Notes: a model not told the origin generated them from the sequence alone. A DNA stretch of 64,000 bases from Bradyrhizobium elkanii WSM2783 (GCF_000472865.1 NZ_AXAP01000023.1:31073-95072), one strand, 5' to 3'. Positions 1-8,910 are shown, counted from the first letter of the stretch. Numbers and translations: made by a program.

Positions 1-1
1 T

Positions 2-463
2 GCCGCGCGGGCTGGCGGCATGACCATTGCCATATCCTGCGACATGATCATTGCCGGCGACGCCTCGACCTTCGGCTATCCGGAGATCGATGTCGGGCTG
101 ATACCGGCGCTTCACTTCGTGCATTTGCCGCGGTTGGTGGGAAAGCACCAGGCCTTCGGGCCGTTGTTTCTCGGCGAACCGTTCGATGCGGCAACCGCGT
201 TTCGCATGGGCCTTTTGAGCGAAGTCGTGACGAAGGGGACCGCGCTCGATCGCGCCCGCGAGGTCGCCCGAACGCTCGCCGCCAAGTCGCCGATCGTGAT
301 GAAGATCGGCCGCGATGCCTTCATGCGCGCAGTGGATGCGGACTACCGCCGCGCGATCGAGAACGCGGCCGAGAGTTTTGCGCTTGTCGCGACGACGGAA
401 GATTGTCAGGAAGGGTTGAACGCGTTCGTCGAGAAGCGGACGCCAAACTATCGGGGACGCTGA
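2..463 (+). CDS. Enoyl-CoA hydratase/isomerase, C-terminal part (runs off left edge)
   Basis: This is the C-terminal part of a crotonase-fold protein. The open frame enters from the window edge, so the true start lies outside; an internal ATG at 20 falls in the middle of the oxyanion-hole segment (AGGMTIAISCD) and is not a credible start. Visible family features are the Gly-Gly turn, the FGYPEIDVGLIP segment carrying the Glu that is catalytic in many hydratases, the FDAATAFRMGLLSEVV segment, and the typical tail FVEKRTPNYRGR. Such enzymes hydrate or isomerise enoyl-CoA thioesters in the cytoplasm. Its TGA overlaps the ATG of the next gene by one base, so it is translationally coupled to the MaoC hydratase and probably belongs to one CoA-ester catabolic operon. 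Its substrate cannot be told from sequence. Confidence 0.85.
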   Translation, partial: AARAGGMTIAISCDMIIAGDASTFGYPEIDVGLIPALHFVHLPRLVGKHQAFGPLFLGEPFDAATAFRMGLLSEVVTKGTALDRAREVARTLAAKSPIVMKIGRDAFMRAVDADYRRAIENAAESFALVATTEDCQEGLNAFVEKRTPNYRGR

Positions 464-918
464 TGGCAGGACTATATTTCGAGGAGTTCGAGGTCGGGCG
501 GGAATTCCATCATGAATTCAGCCGCACCGTGACCGAGATGGACAATACGATGTTCAGTCTGTTGACCATGAACCCGCAGCCGTTGCATCTCGATGCCCAT
601 TTCGCCGAGAAGACCGAATATGGCCAGCGGCTGTTCAACAGCCTCTATACGCTCGGCATCATGATCGGCATGAGCGTCTATGATACGACGCTCGGCACCA
701 CCGTCGGCAATCTGGGCATGACGGACGTGAAGTTTCCGAAGCCGGTGTTTCATGGCGATACGCTGCGGGCGCACACCAAGATCGTCTCGAAGCGCCCGAG
801 CAAGTCGCGGCCGACCCAGGGGCTCGTGGAATTCGAGCACACAATGACCAACCAGCGCGGCGAGGTGGTGGCGAGTTGCCGCCGTACCGGGCTGATGCTC
901 TGCAAACCGAAGGCGTGA
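463..918 (+). CDS. MaoC-family (hot-dog fold) hydratase
   Basis: This 151-residue protein is of the MaoC/R-hydratase type, a hot-dog-fold enzyme that adds water to enoyl-CoA esters. The segment MNPQPLHLDAHFAEKT followed by GQRLFNS is the family's hydratase motif, with the Asp and His that serve as catalytic residues in characterised members. A longer frame begins at 403, but the ATG at 463 overlaps the upstream stop (TGATG) and gives the usual N-terminus (MAGLYFEEFEVGREF), so I chose it. It is followed after 4 bases by a CitE-type lyase. A MaoC hydratase beside a CitE lyase is the arrangement seen in mesaconyl-CoA, methylmalyl-CoA and citramalyl-CoA pathways. That is known of the families; the exact substrate here is an inference. 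Confidence 0.85.
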   Translation: MAGLYFEEFEVGREFHHEFSRTVTEMDNTMFSLLTMNPQPLHLDAHFAEKTEYGQRLFNSLYTLGIMIGMSVYDTTLGTTVGNLGMTDVKFPKPVFHGDTLRAHTKIVSKRPSKSRPTQGLVEFEHTMTNQRGEVVASCRRTGLMLCKPKA

Positions 919-922
919 GGCG

Positions 923-1777
923 ATGCGTTCGTTCCTGTTTGTTCCCGGCGACAGCGTCCGGAAATTCGAAAGCGCGAAGAAGACGGCCGCGGATGCCCTG
1001 ATCCTCGATCTCGAGGATTCCATTGCGCCGGAGCAGAAAGAGGCGGCGCGCGGCATCACGCGCGAGATGCTGAATTCGCGCAATCCGGATCAGAAGATGT
1101 ATGTCCGCGTCAACGCGCTCGACACCGACATGACGCTGGGCGATCTCGCAGCCGTCATGCTGGGGAAGCCAGACGGCATCGTCCTGCCGAAATGTGCAGG
1201 GGCCGCCGACGTCAACAAGCTCGCGCTTTACCTCGATGCGTTCGAGGCGGCATCCGGCATTGCCCAGGGCACGACACGCATCGTGACGGTTGCGACCGAG
1301 ACGGCGCGGGCGGTGCTGAAACTGCTCGACTTCGAGAATATGAGCCCGCGGCTATGGGGTATGATGTGGGGCGCCGAAGACCTCGCCGCCTCGCTCGGGG
1401 CCTCGCGCAACCGCACCGGTAGTCGTTTTCACAGCCCGTTCTGGCTGGCGCGCGATCTCTGCCTGATCAGCGCGGCTGCCGCCGGCGTCGTCGCCATCGA
1501 TACGATCGCGACCGACATCAACAATCTGGATGCGCTCCGGGAGGAATGCATCACGGCGCGGCAGGATGGTTTCCTGGCAAAGGCGGTGATCCATCCAAAG
1601 CATGTCGACGTCGTCAATGCTGCCTTCATGCCGACGGACGAGGAGATCGCGTGGTCGGAGCGCGTCGTCGCTGCGTTCGCGGGAAATCCGTCCGGTGTGG
1701 TGAAGATGGATGGCAAGATGGTAGACAAGCCGCATCTGCGCGCCGCGGAGAAGATTCTGGCGCTGCGGCGGGGGTAG
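923..1777 (+). CDS. CitE/HpcH-family CoA-ester lyase
   Basis: This 284-residue TIM-barrel protein belongs to the HpcH/HpaI aldolase and citrate-lyase beta family. It opens with the hallmark MRSFLFVPGDSVRKF and then ALILDLEDSIAPEQK. The Mg-binding acidic residues are expected in VATETARAVL (residues about 117-126) and WGAEDLAAS. Family members cleave or form malyl-CoA, beta-methylmalyl-CoA or citramalyl-CoA. The gene follows the MaoC gene by 4 bases and is part of the same operon. The stand-alone length without fused citrate-lyase subunits argues for a malyl/citramalyl-CoA lyase rather than true citrate lyase. The substrate remains undetermined. Confidence 0.85.
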   Translation: MRSFLFVPGDSVRKFESAKKTAADALILDLEDSIAPEQKEAARGITREMLNSRNPDQKMYVRVNALDTDMTLGDLAAVMLGKPDGIVLPKCAGAADVNKLALYLDAFEAASGIAQGTTRIVTVATETARAVLKLLDFENMSPRLWGMMWGAEDLAASLGASRNRTGSRFHSPFWLARDLCLISAAAAGVVAIDTIATDINNLDALREECITARQDGFLAKAVIHPKHVDVVNAAFMPTDEEIAWSERVVAAFAGNPSGVVKMDGKMVDKPHLRAAEKILALRRG

Positions 1778-1860
1778 CGTAGGGTGGGCAAAGCGAAGCG
1801 TGCCCACCTTTCTGGCATCGACCGTAAGTGGTGGGCACGCCTCGCTTTACCCACCCTGCG
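1777..1860. repeat. Intergenic palindromic repeat (Bradyrhizobium type)
   Basis: This is a long imperfect palindrome. The left half begins GTAGGGTGGGCAAAGCG and reads into GCGTGCCCACC. The right half is its near reverse complement, starting GGTGGGCACGCC and ending TACCCACCCTGCG. Each arm is itself a small hairpin. I recognise this as a dispersed intergenic element common in Bradyrhizobium and relatives, but could not search for other copies. It lies directly after the CitE stop codon, between it and the thiolase gene, and could end or stabilise the upstream mRNA. Confidence 0.75.
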
Positions 1861-1929
1861 ACAGCGAATTGACTTTGCCGGGTGATCGGCTGCAAATGCG
1901 CCGATGTAATACTGTCTGAGGAACACACC

Positions 1930-3162
1930 ATGGTTGACGCGCTGATCATCGATGCATGCAGGACGCCGCGAGGCATTGGCAAGGCGGGCAAGGGCGCGCT
2001 GTCAGGCATCCATCCGCAGCAGCTCGGAGCCACCGTGCTGCGCGCGCTGGCCGATCGCACCGGCATCGATACCGCTGATATCGACGACATCATCTGGGGC
2101 ACCAGTTCCCAGCGCGGCGCGCAGAGTGGCGATCTCGGCCGCATGTCGGCGCTCGATGCCGGTTATGACGTGAAGGCGAGCGGCGTCACGCTCGATCGCT
2201 TTTGCGGTTCCGGCATCACCAGCGTCAACATGGCAGCTGCTTCGATCATGTCCGGCTCCGAGGATCTCGTGATCGCCGGTGGCACCGAGGTGATGTCGAT
2301 GGAGGGACGACGCGGCGAGGGGCCGTTCATGATGGACGCCGGCAATCTCCGTCTGCGCGCAAGGCATCCACAATCGCACCAGGGCGTCTGCGCCGACGCC
2401 GTGGCGACGCTCGAGGACATCAGGCGGCAGGACGTCGATGCGCTCGGACTGGAAAGCCAGAAGCGGGCAGCGGCCGCGATCAAGGGCGGCCATTTCGACA
2501 AGAGCCTGGTTCCTGTCTATCGCGAGGATGGCGCGCTCGCGCTCGACAAGGAGGAGTATCCACGGCCGCAGACGACGCTCGAAGGGCTCGCGGCGCTGAA
2601 ACCTGCCTTCCCGGCGGTCGCCGACTACGCGCTCGACGACAAGGGGACGACCTATCGCAAGCTGATCCTGGAAAAATATCCCGATCTCGATATCGATTTT
2701 GTCCATCACGCGGGAAATTCGTCCGGCGTGGTCGATGGCTCTGCCGCGATCCTGCTGGCTTCGCCCGACTACGCCAGGAAGCACGGCTTGAAGCCCCGGG
2801 CGCGCGTGGTTGCGATGGCCAATATGGGAGATTCGCCGACCCTGATGCTGAACGCGCCAGTGCCGGCGGCGCGCAAGGTGCTGGCCAAGGCCGGGCTGAC
2901 GCTTGACGATATCGACCTGTTCGAGATCAACGAAGCGTTTGCCGTGGTCGCGGAGAAGTTTATCCGCGATCTCAAGCTGGATCGCGAGAAGGTCAACGTC
3001 AATGGCGGCGCCATCGCGCTCGGTCATCCCATCGGCGCCACCGGCTCGATCCTGATCGGCACGGTGCTGGATGAATTGGAGCGGCGTGACCTCAAGCGTG
3101 GTCTGGTGACGATGTGTGCCGCCGGCGGCATGGCGCCTGCGATCATCATCGAGCGGATGTGA
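1930..3162 (+). CDS. Acetyl-CoA acetyltransferase (thiolase)
   Basis: This 410-residue thiolase has all catalytic motifs: the nucleophilic Cys at residue 92 in RFCGSG, the NEAFA segment, the GGAIALGHPIGATG box with the catalytic His, and the second Cys in MCAAGGMAPA near the C-terminus. It condenses two acyl-CoA molecules or, in degradation, splits a 3-ketoacyl-CoA. The frame is open further upstream, but the ATG at 1930 has a GAGGAAC ribosome site just before it and gives the standard N-terminus MVDALIIDACRTPRG. It lies about 150 bases past the CitE gene, separated by the palindromic repeat, and fits the thiolytic last step of the same pathway. Confidence 0.92.
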   Translation: MVDALIIDACRTPRGIGKAGKGALSGIHPQQLGATVLRALADRTGIDTADIDDIIWGTSSQRGAQSGDLGRMSALDAGYDVKASGVTLDRFCGSGITSVNMAAASIMSGSEDLVIAGGTEVMSMEGRRGEGPFMMDAGNLRLRARHPQSHQGVCADAVATLEDIRRQDVDALGLESQKRAAAAIKGGHFDKSLVPVYREDGALALDKEEYPRPQTTLEGLAALKPAFPAVADYALDDKGTTYRKLILEKYPDLDIDFVHHAGNSSGVVDGSAAILLASPDYARKHGLKPRARVVAMANMGDSPTLMLNAPVPAARKVLAKAGLTLDDIDLFEINEAFAVVAEKFIRDLKLDREKVNVNGGAIALGHPIGATGSILIGTVLDELERRDLKRGLVTMCAAGGMAPAIIIERM

Positions 3163-3165
3163 GGT

Positions 3166-4362
3166 TCAAGCGGCGGGAAACCTAAGCTCGAAGGTCACGC
3201 CTTCACTGGTCGGCAGCAGTCGGATCGAGCCGCCGTGACTTGTCATCACCGCGCGCACGATCGCAAGCCCCATCCCCGTGCCGCCGGCATCGCGGCGGGT
3301 GGTGAAGAAGGCGTCGAAGATCCGTTCGCGGTTGGCTTCCGAGATCGGATCACCATCATTGCCCACGACCAGCCTGACGGCCGTATGCTCGTCCACGGCG
3401 TCGAGCCGTATATTCCTGGCGTTGTGCCGCACGGCGTTGTCGGCAAGGTGTGAGAGGACGATCAGCGCCTTTTCACCGGACATCCCGATCGGCCGGTCGA
3501 GACTGCCGGCCGCCGTGACAACGCAAGCCGGGAACCGGCCCTTGAGATCGCTGATCACGGACGCGAGTTCGGTGCGCTCGTTCTGCGGCACGGTTTCGGC
3601 GCGCGCCAGTTCGCGCAAGCGCTGGGCCATCGCTTCGAGGCGCTCCGTATCGCCGAGAATGTTCGACACGAAGCTCTTCTGCTCGGAACGGGTCAGGCCG
3701 TCCGATTTGTCGTCCAGAGAATCCAAGAGCAGTTCCGCCGCGCCCTTGATCGAGGTGAGCGGCGACTTCAACTCATGCGTGAGGTGCGCCGAGAACGTTG
3801 CGATGTAGTCCGAACGCCGCGCCAACTGTTCGGCCATGCCGAAGAAGCTATGCGAGAGCTGTGCGAATTCGCGCGTGCCGTAGTGCCGCAACGGGCGGAA
3901 TGCGCTGCGATCGCCTTTGCCGATGCGCGCGGCGCGGCCGATCAGTTCGTGCATGGGCTGGGTGATGGTGCGGGAGAAAAACAGCCCGATCGCCATTGTC
4001 GCTAGGATTACGGCGAGGGCGGCAAGCAGGAACTTGACGCGTTCCTGATAGAGATGGTCGAAAATGTTGCTGGGCGTCCGGGTCGTATAGATCACACCGG
4101 CCACGCGGTTGTTGACGATCACCGGCATCGCGGAAAACACGTGCACGCCGACGCCGCGGCTGATGGAATAGATCGGCGGCGGGGGCTTGTCCGGCACGGG
4201 GATTCGCAGCGCGGCGCGATATTCGCCATGGAGCGCCGCGGCGATTTCCTCGATATGGGCGAGCGATTGTCCGACTTCCTGACGTCCCGCGATCACGACG
4301 CCCTGCGGATCGAGGATCCTGAATCCGGCAAGCGTTACCTTCTGCGTCTCGCGGATGATCGG
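3166..4362 (-). pseudogene. Sensor histidine kinase lacking its 5' end
   Basis: The reading frame encodes the C-terminal about 400 residues of a membrane histidine kinase. It contains part of a periplasmic sensor domain, one membrane segment (about FLLAALAVILATMAIGLFF), a HAMP linker, a HisKA box with the phospho-acceptor His in SAHLTHELKSP, and ATP-binding N, G1 and G2 boxes (LADNAVRHN, VGNDGDP, GTGMGLAIV). The first membrane helix and the start of the sensor domain are absent. Family-like coding (REVQ-type sensor text ending LAGFRILDPQG) begins abruptly near 4360 and an in-frame stop lies at 4396-4398. The first usable start is a GTG at 4296, inside the sensor domain. No response regulator is adjacent. 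I infer a 5'-truncated remnant; a short cytosol-anchored kinase from the GTG cannot be excluded. Confidence 0.7.
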
Positions 4363-4382
4363 TGTGCAAATCTCGAAATGGT

Positions 4383-4426
4383 CGTCTGCACGACTTCAGG
4401 AGTTTTGTGCAGTTTCCGTGCAGACG
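4383..4426. other. 10-bp inverted repeat upstream of glycosidase gene
   Basis: Perfect arms CGTCTGCACG (4383-4392) and CGTGCAGACG (4417-4426) are separated by 24 bases. They lie between the broken kinase and the glycosidase start at 4502. They could be an operator or an mRNA hairpin; no T-run follows, so this is not a classical terminator. Confidence 0.4.
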
Positions 4427-4501
4427 TGGTTAAGTGCTCGCGCGGCATGTGTGCATTTGATAGGGGCGGGGTCTGTTGTTTTACACGCGGCGTCGCCAAC
4501 C

Positions 4502-5803
4502 ATGAAATTTCGAAATCGTGTCGTTATCATCGGGCTCTGGTTCGCCGGGTTGGTGCTCGCCCTTGTCGCCGCTAACAAGAACGAGCCCTATCTCGCCGTG
4601 CTGCGCGGAACGGGAAACATCGTGCTCGTGGTCACGAGCGGTGTGGTGGTCGTTGTCCTGCTGCTTCGCGGCTCCTGGCGGCAAGGGTTTTCGCGAAGAT
4701 TGCTGGTCCTGTTCTGGTGCCTGCCGCCGCTTCTGATGCTGGGCGCGCATCTTACGTTCGAGCTGCGCAAGCGCGAGGTGTTGCAGGTCGATACTGTGCA
4801 GGTGCGCAGCCTTGGGCCGCACTTCATGGTCGGCTATTCGTCGGTCTCAGCGGTGACAGTGCTGGCGGAGAAGGGGTTGATCGGCGGCATCTATGTCAGC
4901 AAGCACAATCTGCGGCGAAAGTCGGCGGAGGCGTTGAAAGCCGAGATCGCAGCCCTTCAGGACAAGCGGCGCGCTGCAGGGCTGCCGCCCTTGATCGTCG
5001 CGGCCGACCAGGAAGGCGGCATCGTTTCGCATCTGTCGCCGCCACTGACAAAACTGCCGGCGCTGGCCACATTGGCGGAAATGACGCCGGACCTACGGAA
5101 GGCGAAGGCCGAAGAATTCGGCCGCATTCACGGACAGGAATTGGCGGCGCTCGGGGTCAATCTCAACTTTGCCCCAGTGCTCGACCTGCGGCCGGAGGCC
5201 GGACGCAATCGATTTGATTTCAATACGCTGATCGGCCGTCGGGCGATCTCAGCCGATCCCGCCATCGTCGGCGAGATCGCGCAGGCTTATGTTCACGGCC
5301 TCGAAGCGTTCGGCGTTGGCGCGACCGTCAAGCATTTTCCCGACTTGGGCCGCGTGCGTGCCGATACCCTTCACTTCAGCGCGGAGCTCAGCACATCGGC
5401 GGATGAATTGGAAGCGTCCGACTGGCGTCCGTTCCGGGATGTGCTGGCGAACTCAAAGGCACAGCTCATGGTCGGCCATGTGACGCTCACCGCGATCGAT
5501 CCGGATCATGCGGCCTCGCACTCAAAGCGCGTCGTCGACGGGATCATTCGAAACAAATGGAATTATCAGGGCATCGTGATGACGGATGACCTGGTGATGG
5601 GAGCGATCTACCAGCACAGTGTCTGCGATGCCGTCGTCGAGGCGCTGAATGCCGGCGTCGACATGCTCCTGGTCGCATTCGACGGCGCGCAGTTCTATCG
5701 CATCTTTGCCTGCGCGCTGGACGCGTCCAGACAGGGAAAGCTGGACCCGGCCATGCTGCGCCAAAGCGAGGCGCGCTTGAGACGCGCATTTCCGGGAGAT
5801 TGA
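4502..5803 (+). CDS. Membrane-anchored glycoside hydrolase family 3 (NagZ-like)
   Basis: This 433-residue protein has three hydrophobic segments in its first about 90 residues (around VVIIGLWFAGLVLALV, IVLVVTSGVVVVVLLL and LLVLFWCLPPLLMLGA), then a family 3 beta-N-acetylhexosaminidase domain. Visible catalytic text includes AADQEGG, NLNFAPVLDL, ATVKHFPDLG and MTDDLVMGAI, where the second Asp of TDD is the family nucleophile. In NagZ the loop is usually KHFPGHGD with a DSH dyad; here it reads KHFPDLGRVRADTLHFS, so the Gly-His is lost while a later His remains. NagZ is usually soluble and removes GlcNAc from muropeptides, so the anchor is unusual. An earlier in-frame ATG at 4355 would add a non-conserved extension; ATG 4502 begins a proper membrane helix. 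Confidence 0.8.
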   Translation: MKFRNRVVIIGLWFAGLVLALVAANKNEPYLAVLRGTGNIVLVVTSGVVVVVLLLRGSWRQGFSRRLLVLFWCLPPLLMLGAHLTFELRKREVLQVDTVQVRSLGPHFMVGYSSVSAVTVLAEKGLIGGIYVSKHNLRRKSAEALKAEIAALQDKRRAAGLPPLIVAADQEGGIVSHLSPPLTKLPALATLAEMTPDLRKAKAEEFGRIHGQELAALGVNLNFAPVLDLRPEAGRNRFDFNTLIGRRAISADPAIVGEIAQAYVHGLEAFGVGATVKHFPDLGRVRADTLHFSAELSTSADELEASDWRPFRDVLANSKAQLMVGHVTLTAIDPDHAASHSKRVVDGIIRNKWNYQGIVMTDDLVMGAIYQHSVCDAVVEALNAGVDMLLVAFDGAQFYRIFACALDASRQGKLDPAMLRQSEARLRRAFPGD

Positions 5804-6086
5804 GGACGCCCGTGGGGCGGCTGGCGACGCGGATGCTCGGAACAAGCCCAGATGCTGCGAGAGCAAACTGCGCCGCCTTTTTTCAAAAATGAACGATCGA
5901 GCCCGCTGATCGCCGCGAGGCGGTTGAAATTTGATCGGACAATCCCGCAATGAACCTCTAAAGTCAGTGTATGAGTCTTCCCGTCGGGACCCGGCGCCGT
6001 TGCCTTGATTCCGACCAAGCCGATCTCGTCCGCCGAAGTGTCGTTCCAACACCCCGCTGTAGCAACAACACGGTCACGGCTTCGCG
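5804..6086. other. Intergenic region before cyoA with a short upstream ORF
   Basis: No conserved gene is seen. A 39-codon frame (5971-6090) ends with TGA overlapping the cyoA ATG as ATGA, which would allow translational coupling. Its product is Arg-rich with two Cys and resembles nothing I know. The region most likely holds the cyo promoter, but I could not pick out a convincing -35/-10 pair. Confidence 0.35.
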
Positions 6087-6920
6087 ATGAACATCTTCGA
6101 TCCGCAAGGTCCGATCGCCGCTGCGCAGAAGACAATTCTGATCGACTCGGTCGGGATCATGCTGGCGATCGTCCTGCCGACGATCGCGGCAATCTTTGCC
6201 TTTGCATTCTGGTTTCGCGAGTCCAATCCACGGGCGACCTATCAACCTCATTGGGCTTATTCCGGCCGCCTCGAGCTCGTGGTGTGGTCAATACCGACGC
6301 TGACGATCATCCTGCTTGGCGGGGTGGCGTGGATTGGATCGCATCAGCTCGATCCCGCCCGGCCCATCGATGGGACCGGCGCGCCGGTCCGCATCCAGGT
6401 CGTGTCGCTCGATTGGAAGTGGCTCTTCATCTATCCGGACCAGGGGATCGCAACGGTCAACACGCTGACGGTACCGGTCGGCTCTCCCCTTGATCTTGAG
6501 TTGACCTCCGGCAGCGTGATGAACGCGTTCTTCATCCCGCAGCTTGGCAGCATGATCTATACGATGAACGGGATGGTGACGCGGTTGAAGCTGCGCGCCG
6601 ACAATCAGGGTACCCTTCAGGGCCTGTCGTCTCATTTCAGCGGGGATGGCTTTCCCAATATGATGTTCGACGTTCAGGTCGTACCGCAACTCGAGTTTCC
6701 TGATTGGGTGGCACGCACCGCCCAGACCAATCGTGTCTTGAATGCGGAGAGCTATGGAAAGCTCGCCCAGCAGTCAGTCGAGACCGTGACATCGACCTAT
6801 CGGCTCGAGGATCCGCGGCTGTTCAACGCCATCGTGACCCAGGAGATACCCCCGGGGCCGGGACCGAAGCTGACGTCAGAAAGCGCGCAGTCGCATATCG
6901 GAGGCCAAGATGTTCGGTAA
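6087..6920 (+). CDS. cyoA: Cytochrome bo3-type ubiquinol oxidase subunit II
   Basis: This 277-residue protein has two membrane helices (about residues 21-43 and 63-83) and a periplasmic cupredoxin-like domain. The segment AFFIPQLGSMIYTMNGM is diagnostic of quinol-oxidase subunit II. The copper-A ligands of cytochrome c oxidases (two Cys, His, Met) are missing in SSHFSGDGFPNMMF, so electrons come from ubiquinol. Most CyoA proteins begin with a lipoprotein signal peptide ending in a lipobox Cys. Here the chain starts directly at MNIFDPQGPIAAAQ, and an in-frame TAG at 6060 blocks any N-terminal extension. It is the first gene of cyoABCD and overlaps cyoB by 11 bases. Confidence 0.93.
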   Translation: MNIFDPQGPIAAAQKTILIDSVGIMLAIVLPTIAAIFAFAFWFRESNPRATYQPHWAYSGRLELVVWSIPTLTIILLGGVAWIGSHQLDPARPIDGTGAPVRIQVVSLDWKWLFIYPDQGIATVNTLTVPVGSPLDLELTSGSVMNAFFIPQLGSMIYTMNGMVTRLKLRADNQGTLQGLSSHFSGDGFPNMMFDVQVVPQLEFPDWVARTAQTNRVLNAESYGKLAQQSVETVTSTYRLEDPRLFNAIVTQEIPPGPGPKLTSESAQSHIGGQDVR

Positions 6921-8907
6921 GCTGAACTGGTCCGCGATTCCGATCGATCAGCCGATTCCGATGATCGCCTCGGGCGTGGTCGCACTCGTGATCCTCGGAG
7001 TCCTCGCCTGGGTCGTCCTTGCCGGCCACCTGCCATATCTCTGGCGCGAATGGATCACCAGCGTCGATCACAAGCGGATCGGTGTGATGTATACCTTGCT
7101 CGCCATGGTCATGCTGCTGCGCGGCTTCTCCGACGCTATCATGATGCGATCGCAGCAGGCAGTTGCCTTCCAGTCGCAAGGCTATCTGCCGCCGGAGCAC
7201 TACAACCAGATATTCTCCGCGCACGGCACCATCATGATCTTCTTCGTGGCGATGCCGTTCGTGATCGGGCTGATGAATCTGGTGGTGCCGCTGCAGCTCG
7301 GCGTGCGGGACGTGGCGTTTCCGACCTTGAATTCCGTCGGCTTCTGGCTCACCGCAACAGGCGCGCTGCTGGTCAACATCTCGCTGGTGGTGGGCGAGTT
7401 CGCGCGCACCGGATGGCTGCCTTATCCGCCGCTGTCGGGACTCACTTATTCGCCGGGTGTCGGCGTCGACTATTATCTCTGGGCGCTTCAGATCTCCGGC
7501 GTCGGCACGCTGGTTGCCGGCATCAATCTCGTTACCACGGTGCTGAAGCTGCGCACCAGGGGCATGACCTATCTGCGGATGCCAATGTTCTGCTGGACCA
7601 CGCTCGCCTCGAGTTTGTTGATCGTGGCGGCGTTTCCGATCCTGACAGCAACGCTGGCGATGCTGATTCTCGACCGTTATTTCGGCTTCCATTTCTTCAC
7701 CAATGAGGCCGGCGGCAACGTGATGATGTTCATGAACCTGATCTGGGCGTGGGGTCACCCCGAGGTCTACATCCTTGTACTGCCCGCGTTCGGAATCTTC
7801 TCCGAGGTGGTCTCGACGTTTTCGGGCAAGCCGCTGTTCGGCTATCGGTCCATGGTGCTCGCAACCATGGCGATCTGCGTCATCTCCTTCATGGTGTGGC
7901 TGCACCATTTCTTCACCATGGGTGCCGGTCCCTATGTCAATGCGATCTTCGGGATCGCCAGTATGATCATCGCGGTGCCGACCGGCGTGAAGATCTACAA
8001 CTGGCTGTTCACGATGTATGGTGGACGGGTGCGGTTCGACACGCCGATGCTGTGGGCGATCGGCTTCATGGTGACGTTCATCCTCGGTGGCCTCACCGGC
8101 GTGCTGGTCGCCGTGCCGCCGGCCGATTTCCTGCTTCACAACAGCCTGTTCCTGGTCGCTCACTTTCACAATGTGATCATCGGCGGCGTGCTGTTCGGCG
8201 CTTTCGCGGGCTATGCCTACTGGTTTCCAAAGGCGTTCGGCTTCCGCCTGCATGAGGGGCTCGGCAAGGCGGCGTTCTGGTGCTGGCTGATCGGGTTTTA
8301 CGTCGCGTTCATGCCGCTCTATGCGCTCGGCTTTCTCGGCATGACGCGGCGAATGCAGCACTACGACGTCGCGGAATGGCGGCCGTGGCTCCTGGTCGCG
8401 GCCGCCGGCGCCGTCATTATCCTGATCGGAATCATCTTCCAGATCATGCAGCTCACCGTCAGCATTCGTCATCGCGAAGAGCTGCGTGACCGCACCGGCG
8501 ATCCCTGGGATGGGCGATCGCTGGAATGGGCAACAGCCTCGCCGCCGCCGGCATTCAATTTCGCAATTTCACCTGATGTGACCGGCGAAGATGCCTACTG
8601 GTCATTGAAGGCGCATGCCAAGCAGCAGGGCCTCGAGAAGCGCGAGCTCGACTACAAGGACATCGAGATGCCGCGCAATTCCCCGACCGGCTTCGTGTGC
8701 GCCTTCTTCGCGACCATCATGGGCTTTGCGTTGATCTGGCACATCTGGTGGATGGTCGCGGCCGGCGCGCTCGGCGCCTTCGCCACCTTCGTCGCATTCG
8801 CATGGCGGGACCATGACGAATACGTCATCCCCGCGAAGGAGGTGGCGCGCATCGACCGCGCCAATATCGAAGAGCGGCGCGCCCTGACTAGCCTGGCGGG
8901 AGCCTGA
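6910..8907 (+). CDS. cyoB: Cytochrome bo3-type ubiquinol oxidase subunit I
   Basis: This 665-residue haem-copper oxidase core subunit, with roughly 15 membrane helices, reduces O2 to water and pumps protons. Ligands are all present: His105 (low-spin haem), His283 with the cross-linked Tyr287 in WGHPEVY, His332 and His333 (CuB), and His418 and His420 in AHFH for the two haems. Glu285 of the D-channel and Lys361 of the K-channel are also present, one residue offset from E. coli CyoB numbering. Length matches CyoB (663) and not the shorter cytochrome c oxidase subunit I. The ATG at 6910 overlaps the end of cyoA. Confidence 0.96.
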   Translation: MFGKLNWSAIPIDQPIPMIASGVVALVILGVLAWVVLAGHLPYLWREWITSVDHKRIGVMYTLLAMVMLLRGFSDAIMMRSQQAVAFQSQGYLPPEHYNQIFSAHGTIMIFFVAMPFVIGLMNLVVPLQLGVRDVAFPTLNSVGFWLTATGALLVNISLVVGEFARTGWLPYPPLSGLTYSPGVGVDYYLWALQISGVGTLVAGINLVTTVLKLRTRGMTYLRMPMFCWTTLASSLLIVAAFPILTATLAMLILDRYFGFHFFTNEAGGNVMMFMNLIWAWGHPEVYILVLPAFGIFSEVVSTFSGKPLFGYRSMVLATMAICVISFMVWLHHFFTMGAGPYVNAIFGIASMIIAVPTGVKIYNWLFTMYGGRVRFDTPMLWAIGFMVTFILGGLTGVLVAVPPADFLLHNSLFLVAHFHNVIIGGVLFGAFAGYAYWFPKAFGFRLHEGLGKAAFWCWLIGFYVAFMPLYALGFLGMTRRMQHYDVAEWRPWLLVAAAGAVIILIGIIFQIMQLTVSIRHREELRDRTGDPWDGRSLEWATASPPPAFNFAISPDVTGEDAYWSLKAHAKQQGLEKRELDYKDIEMPRNSPTGFVCAFFATIMGFALIWHIWWMVAAGALGAFATFVAFAWRDHDEYVIPAKEVARIDRANIEERRALTSLAGA

Positions 8908-8910
8908 GCC

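Noticed and set aside
2002..3027. A 341-residue open frame antisense to the thiolase
   Set aside because: It is fully inside the thiolase gene with no recognisable domain.
6823..8472. A 549-residue open frame antisense to cyoB
   Set aside because: It mirrors the codon bias of cyoB on the opposite strand, is His/Asp/Arg-rich with no domain, and cyoB is certainly real.
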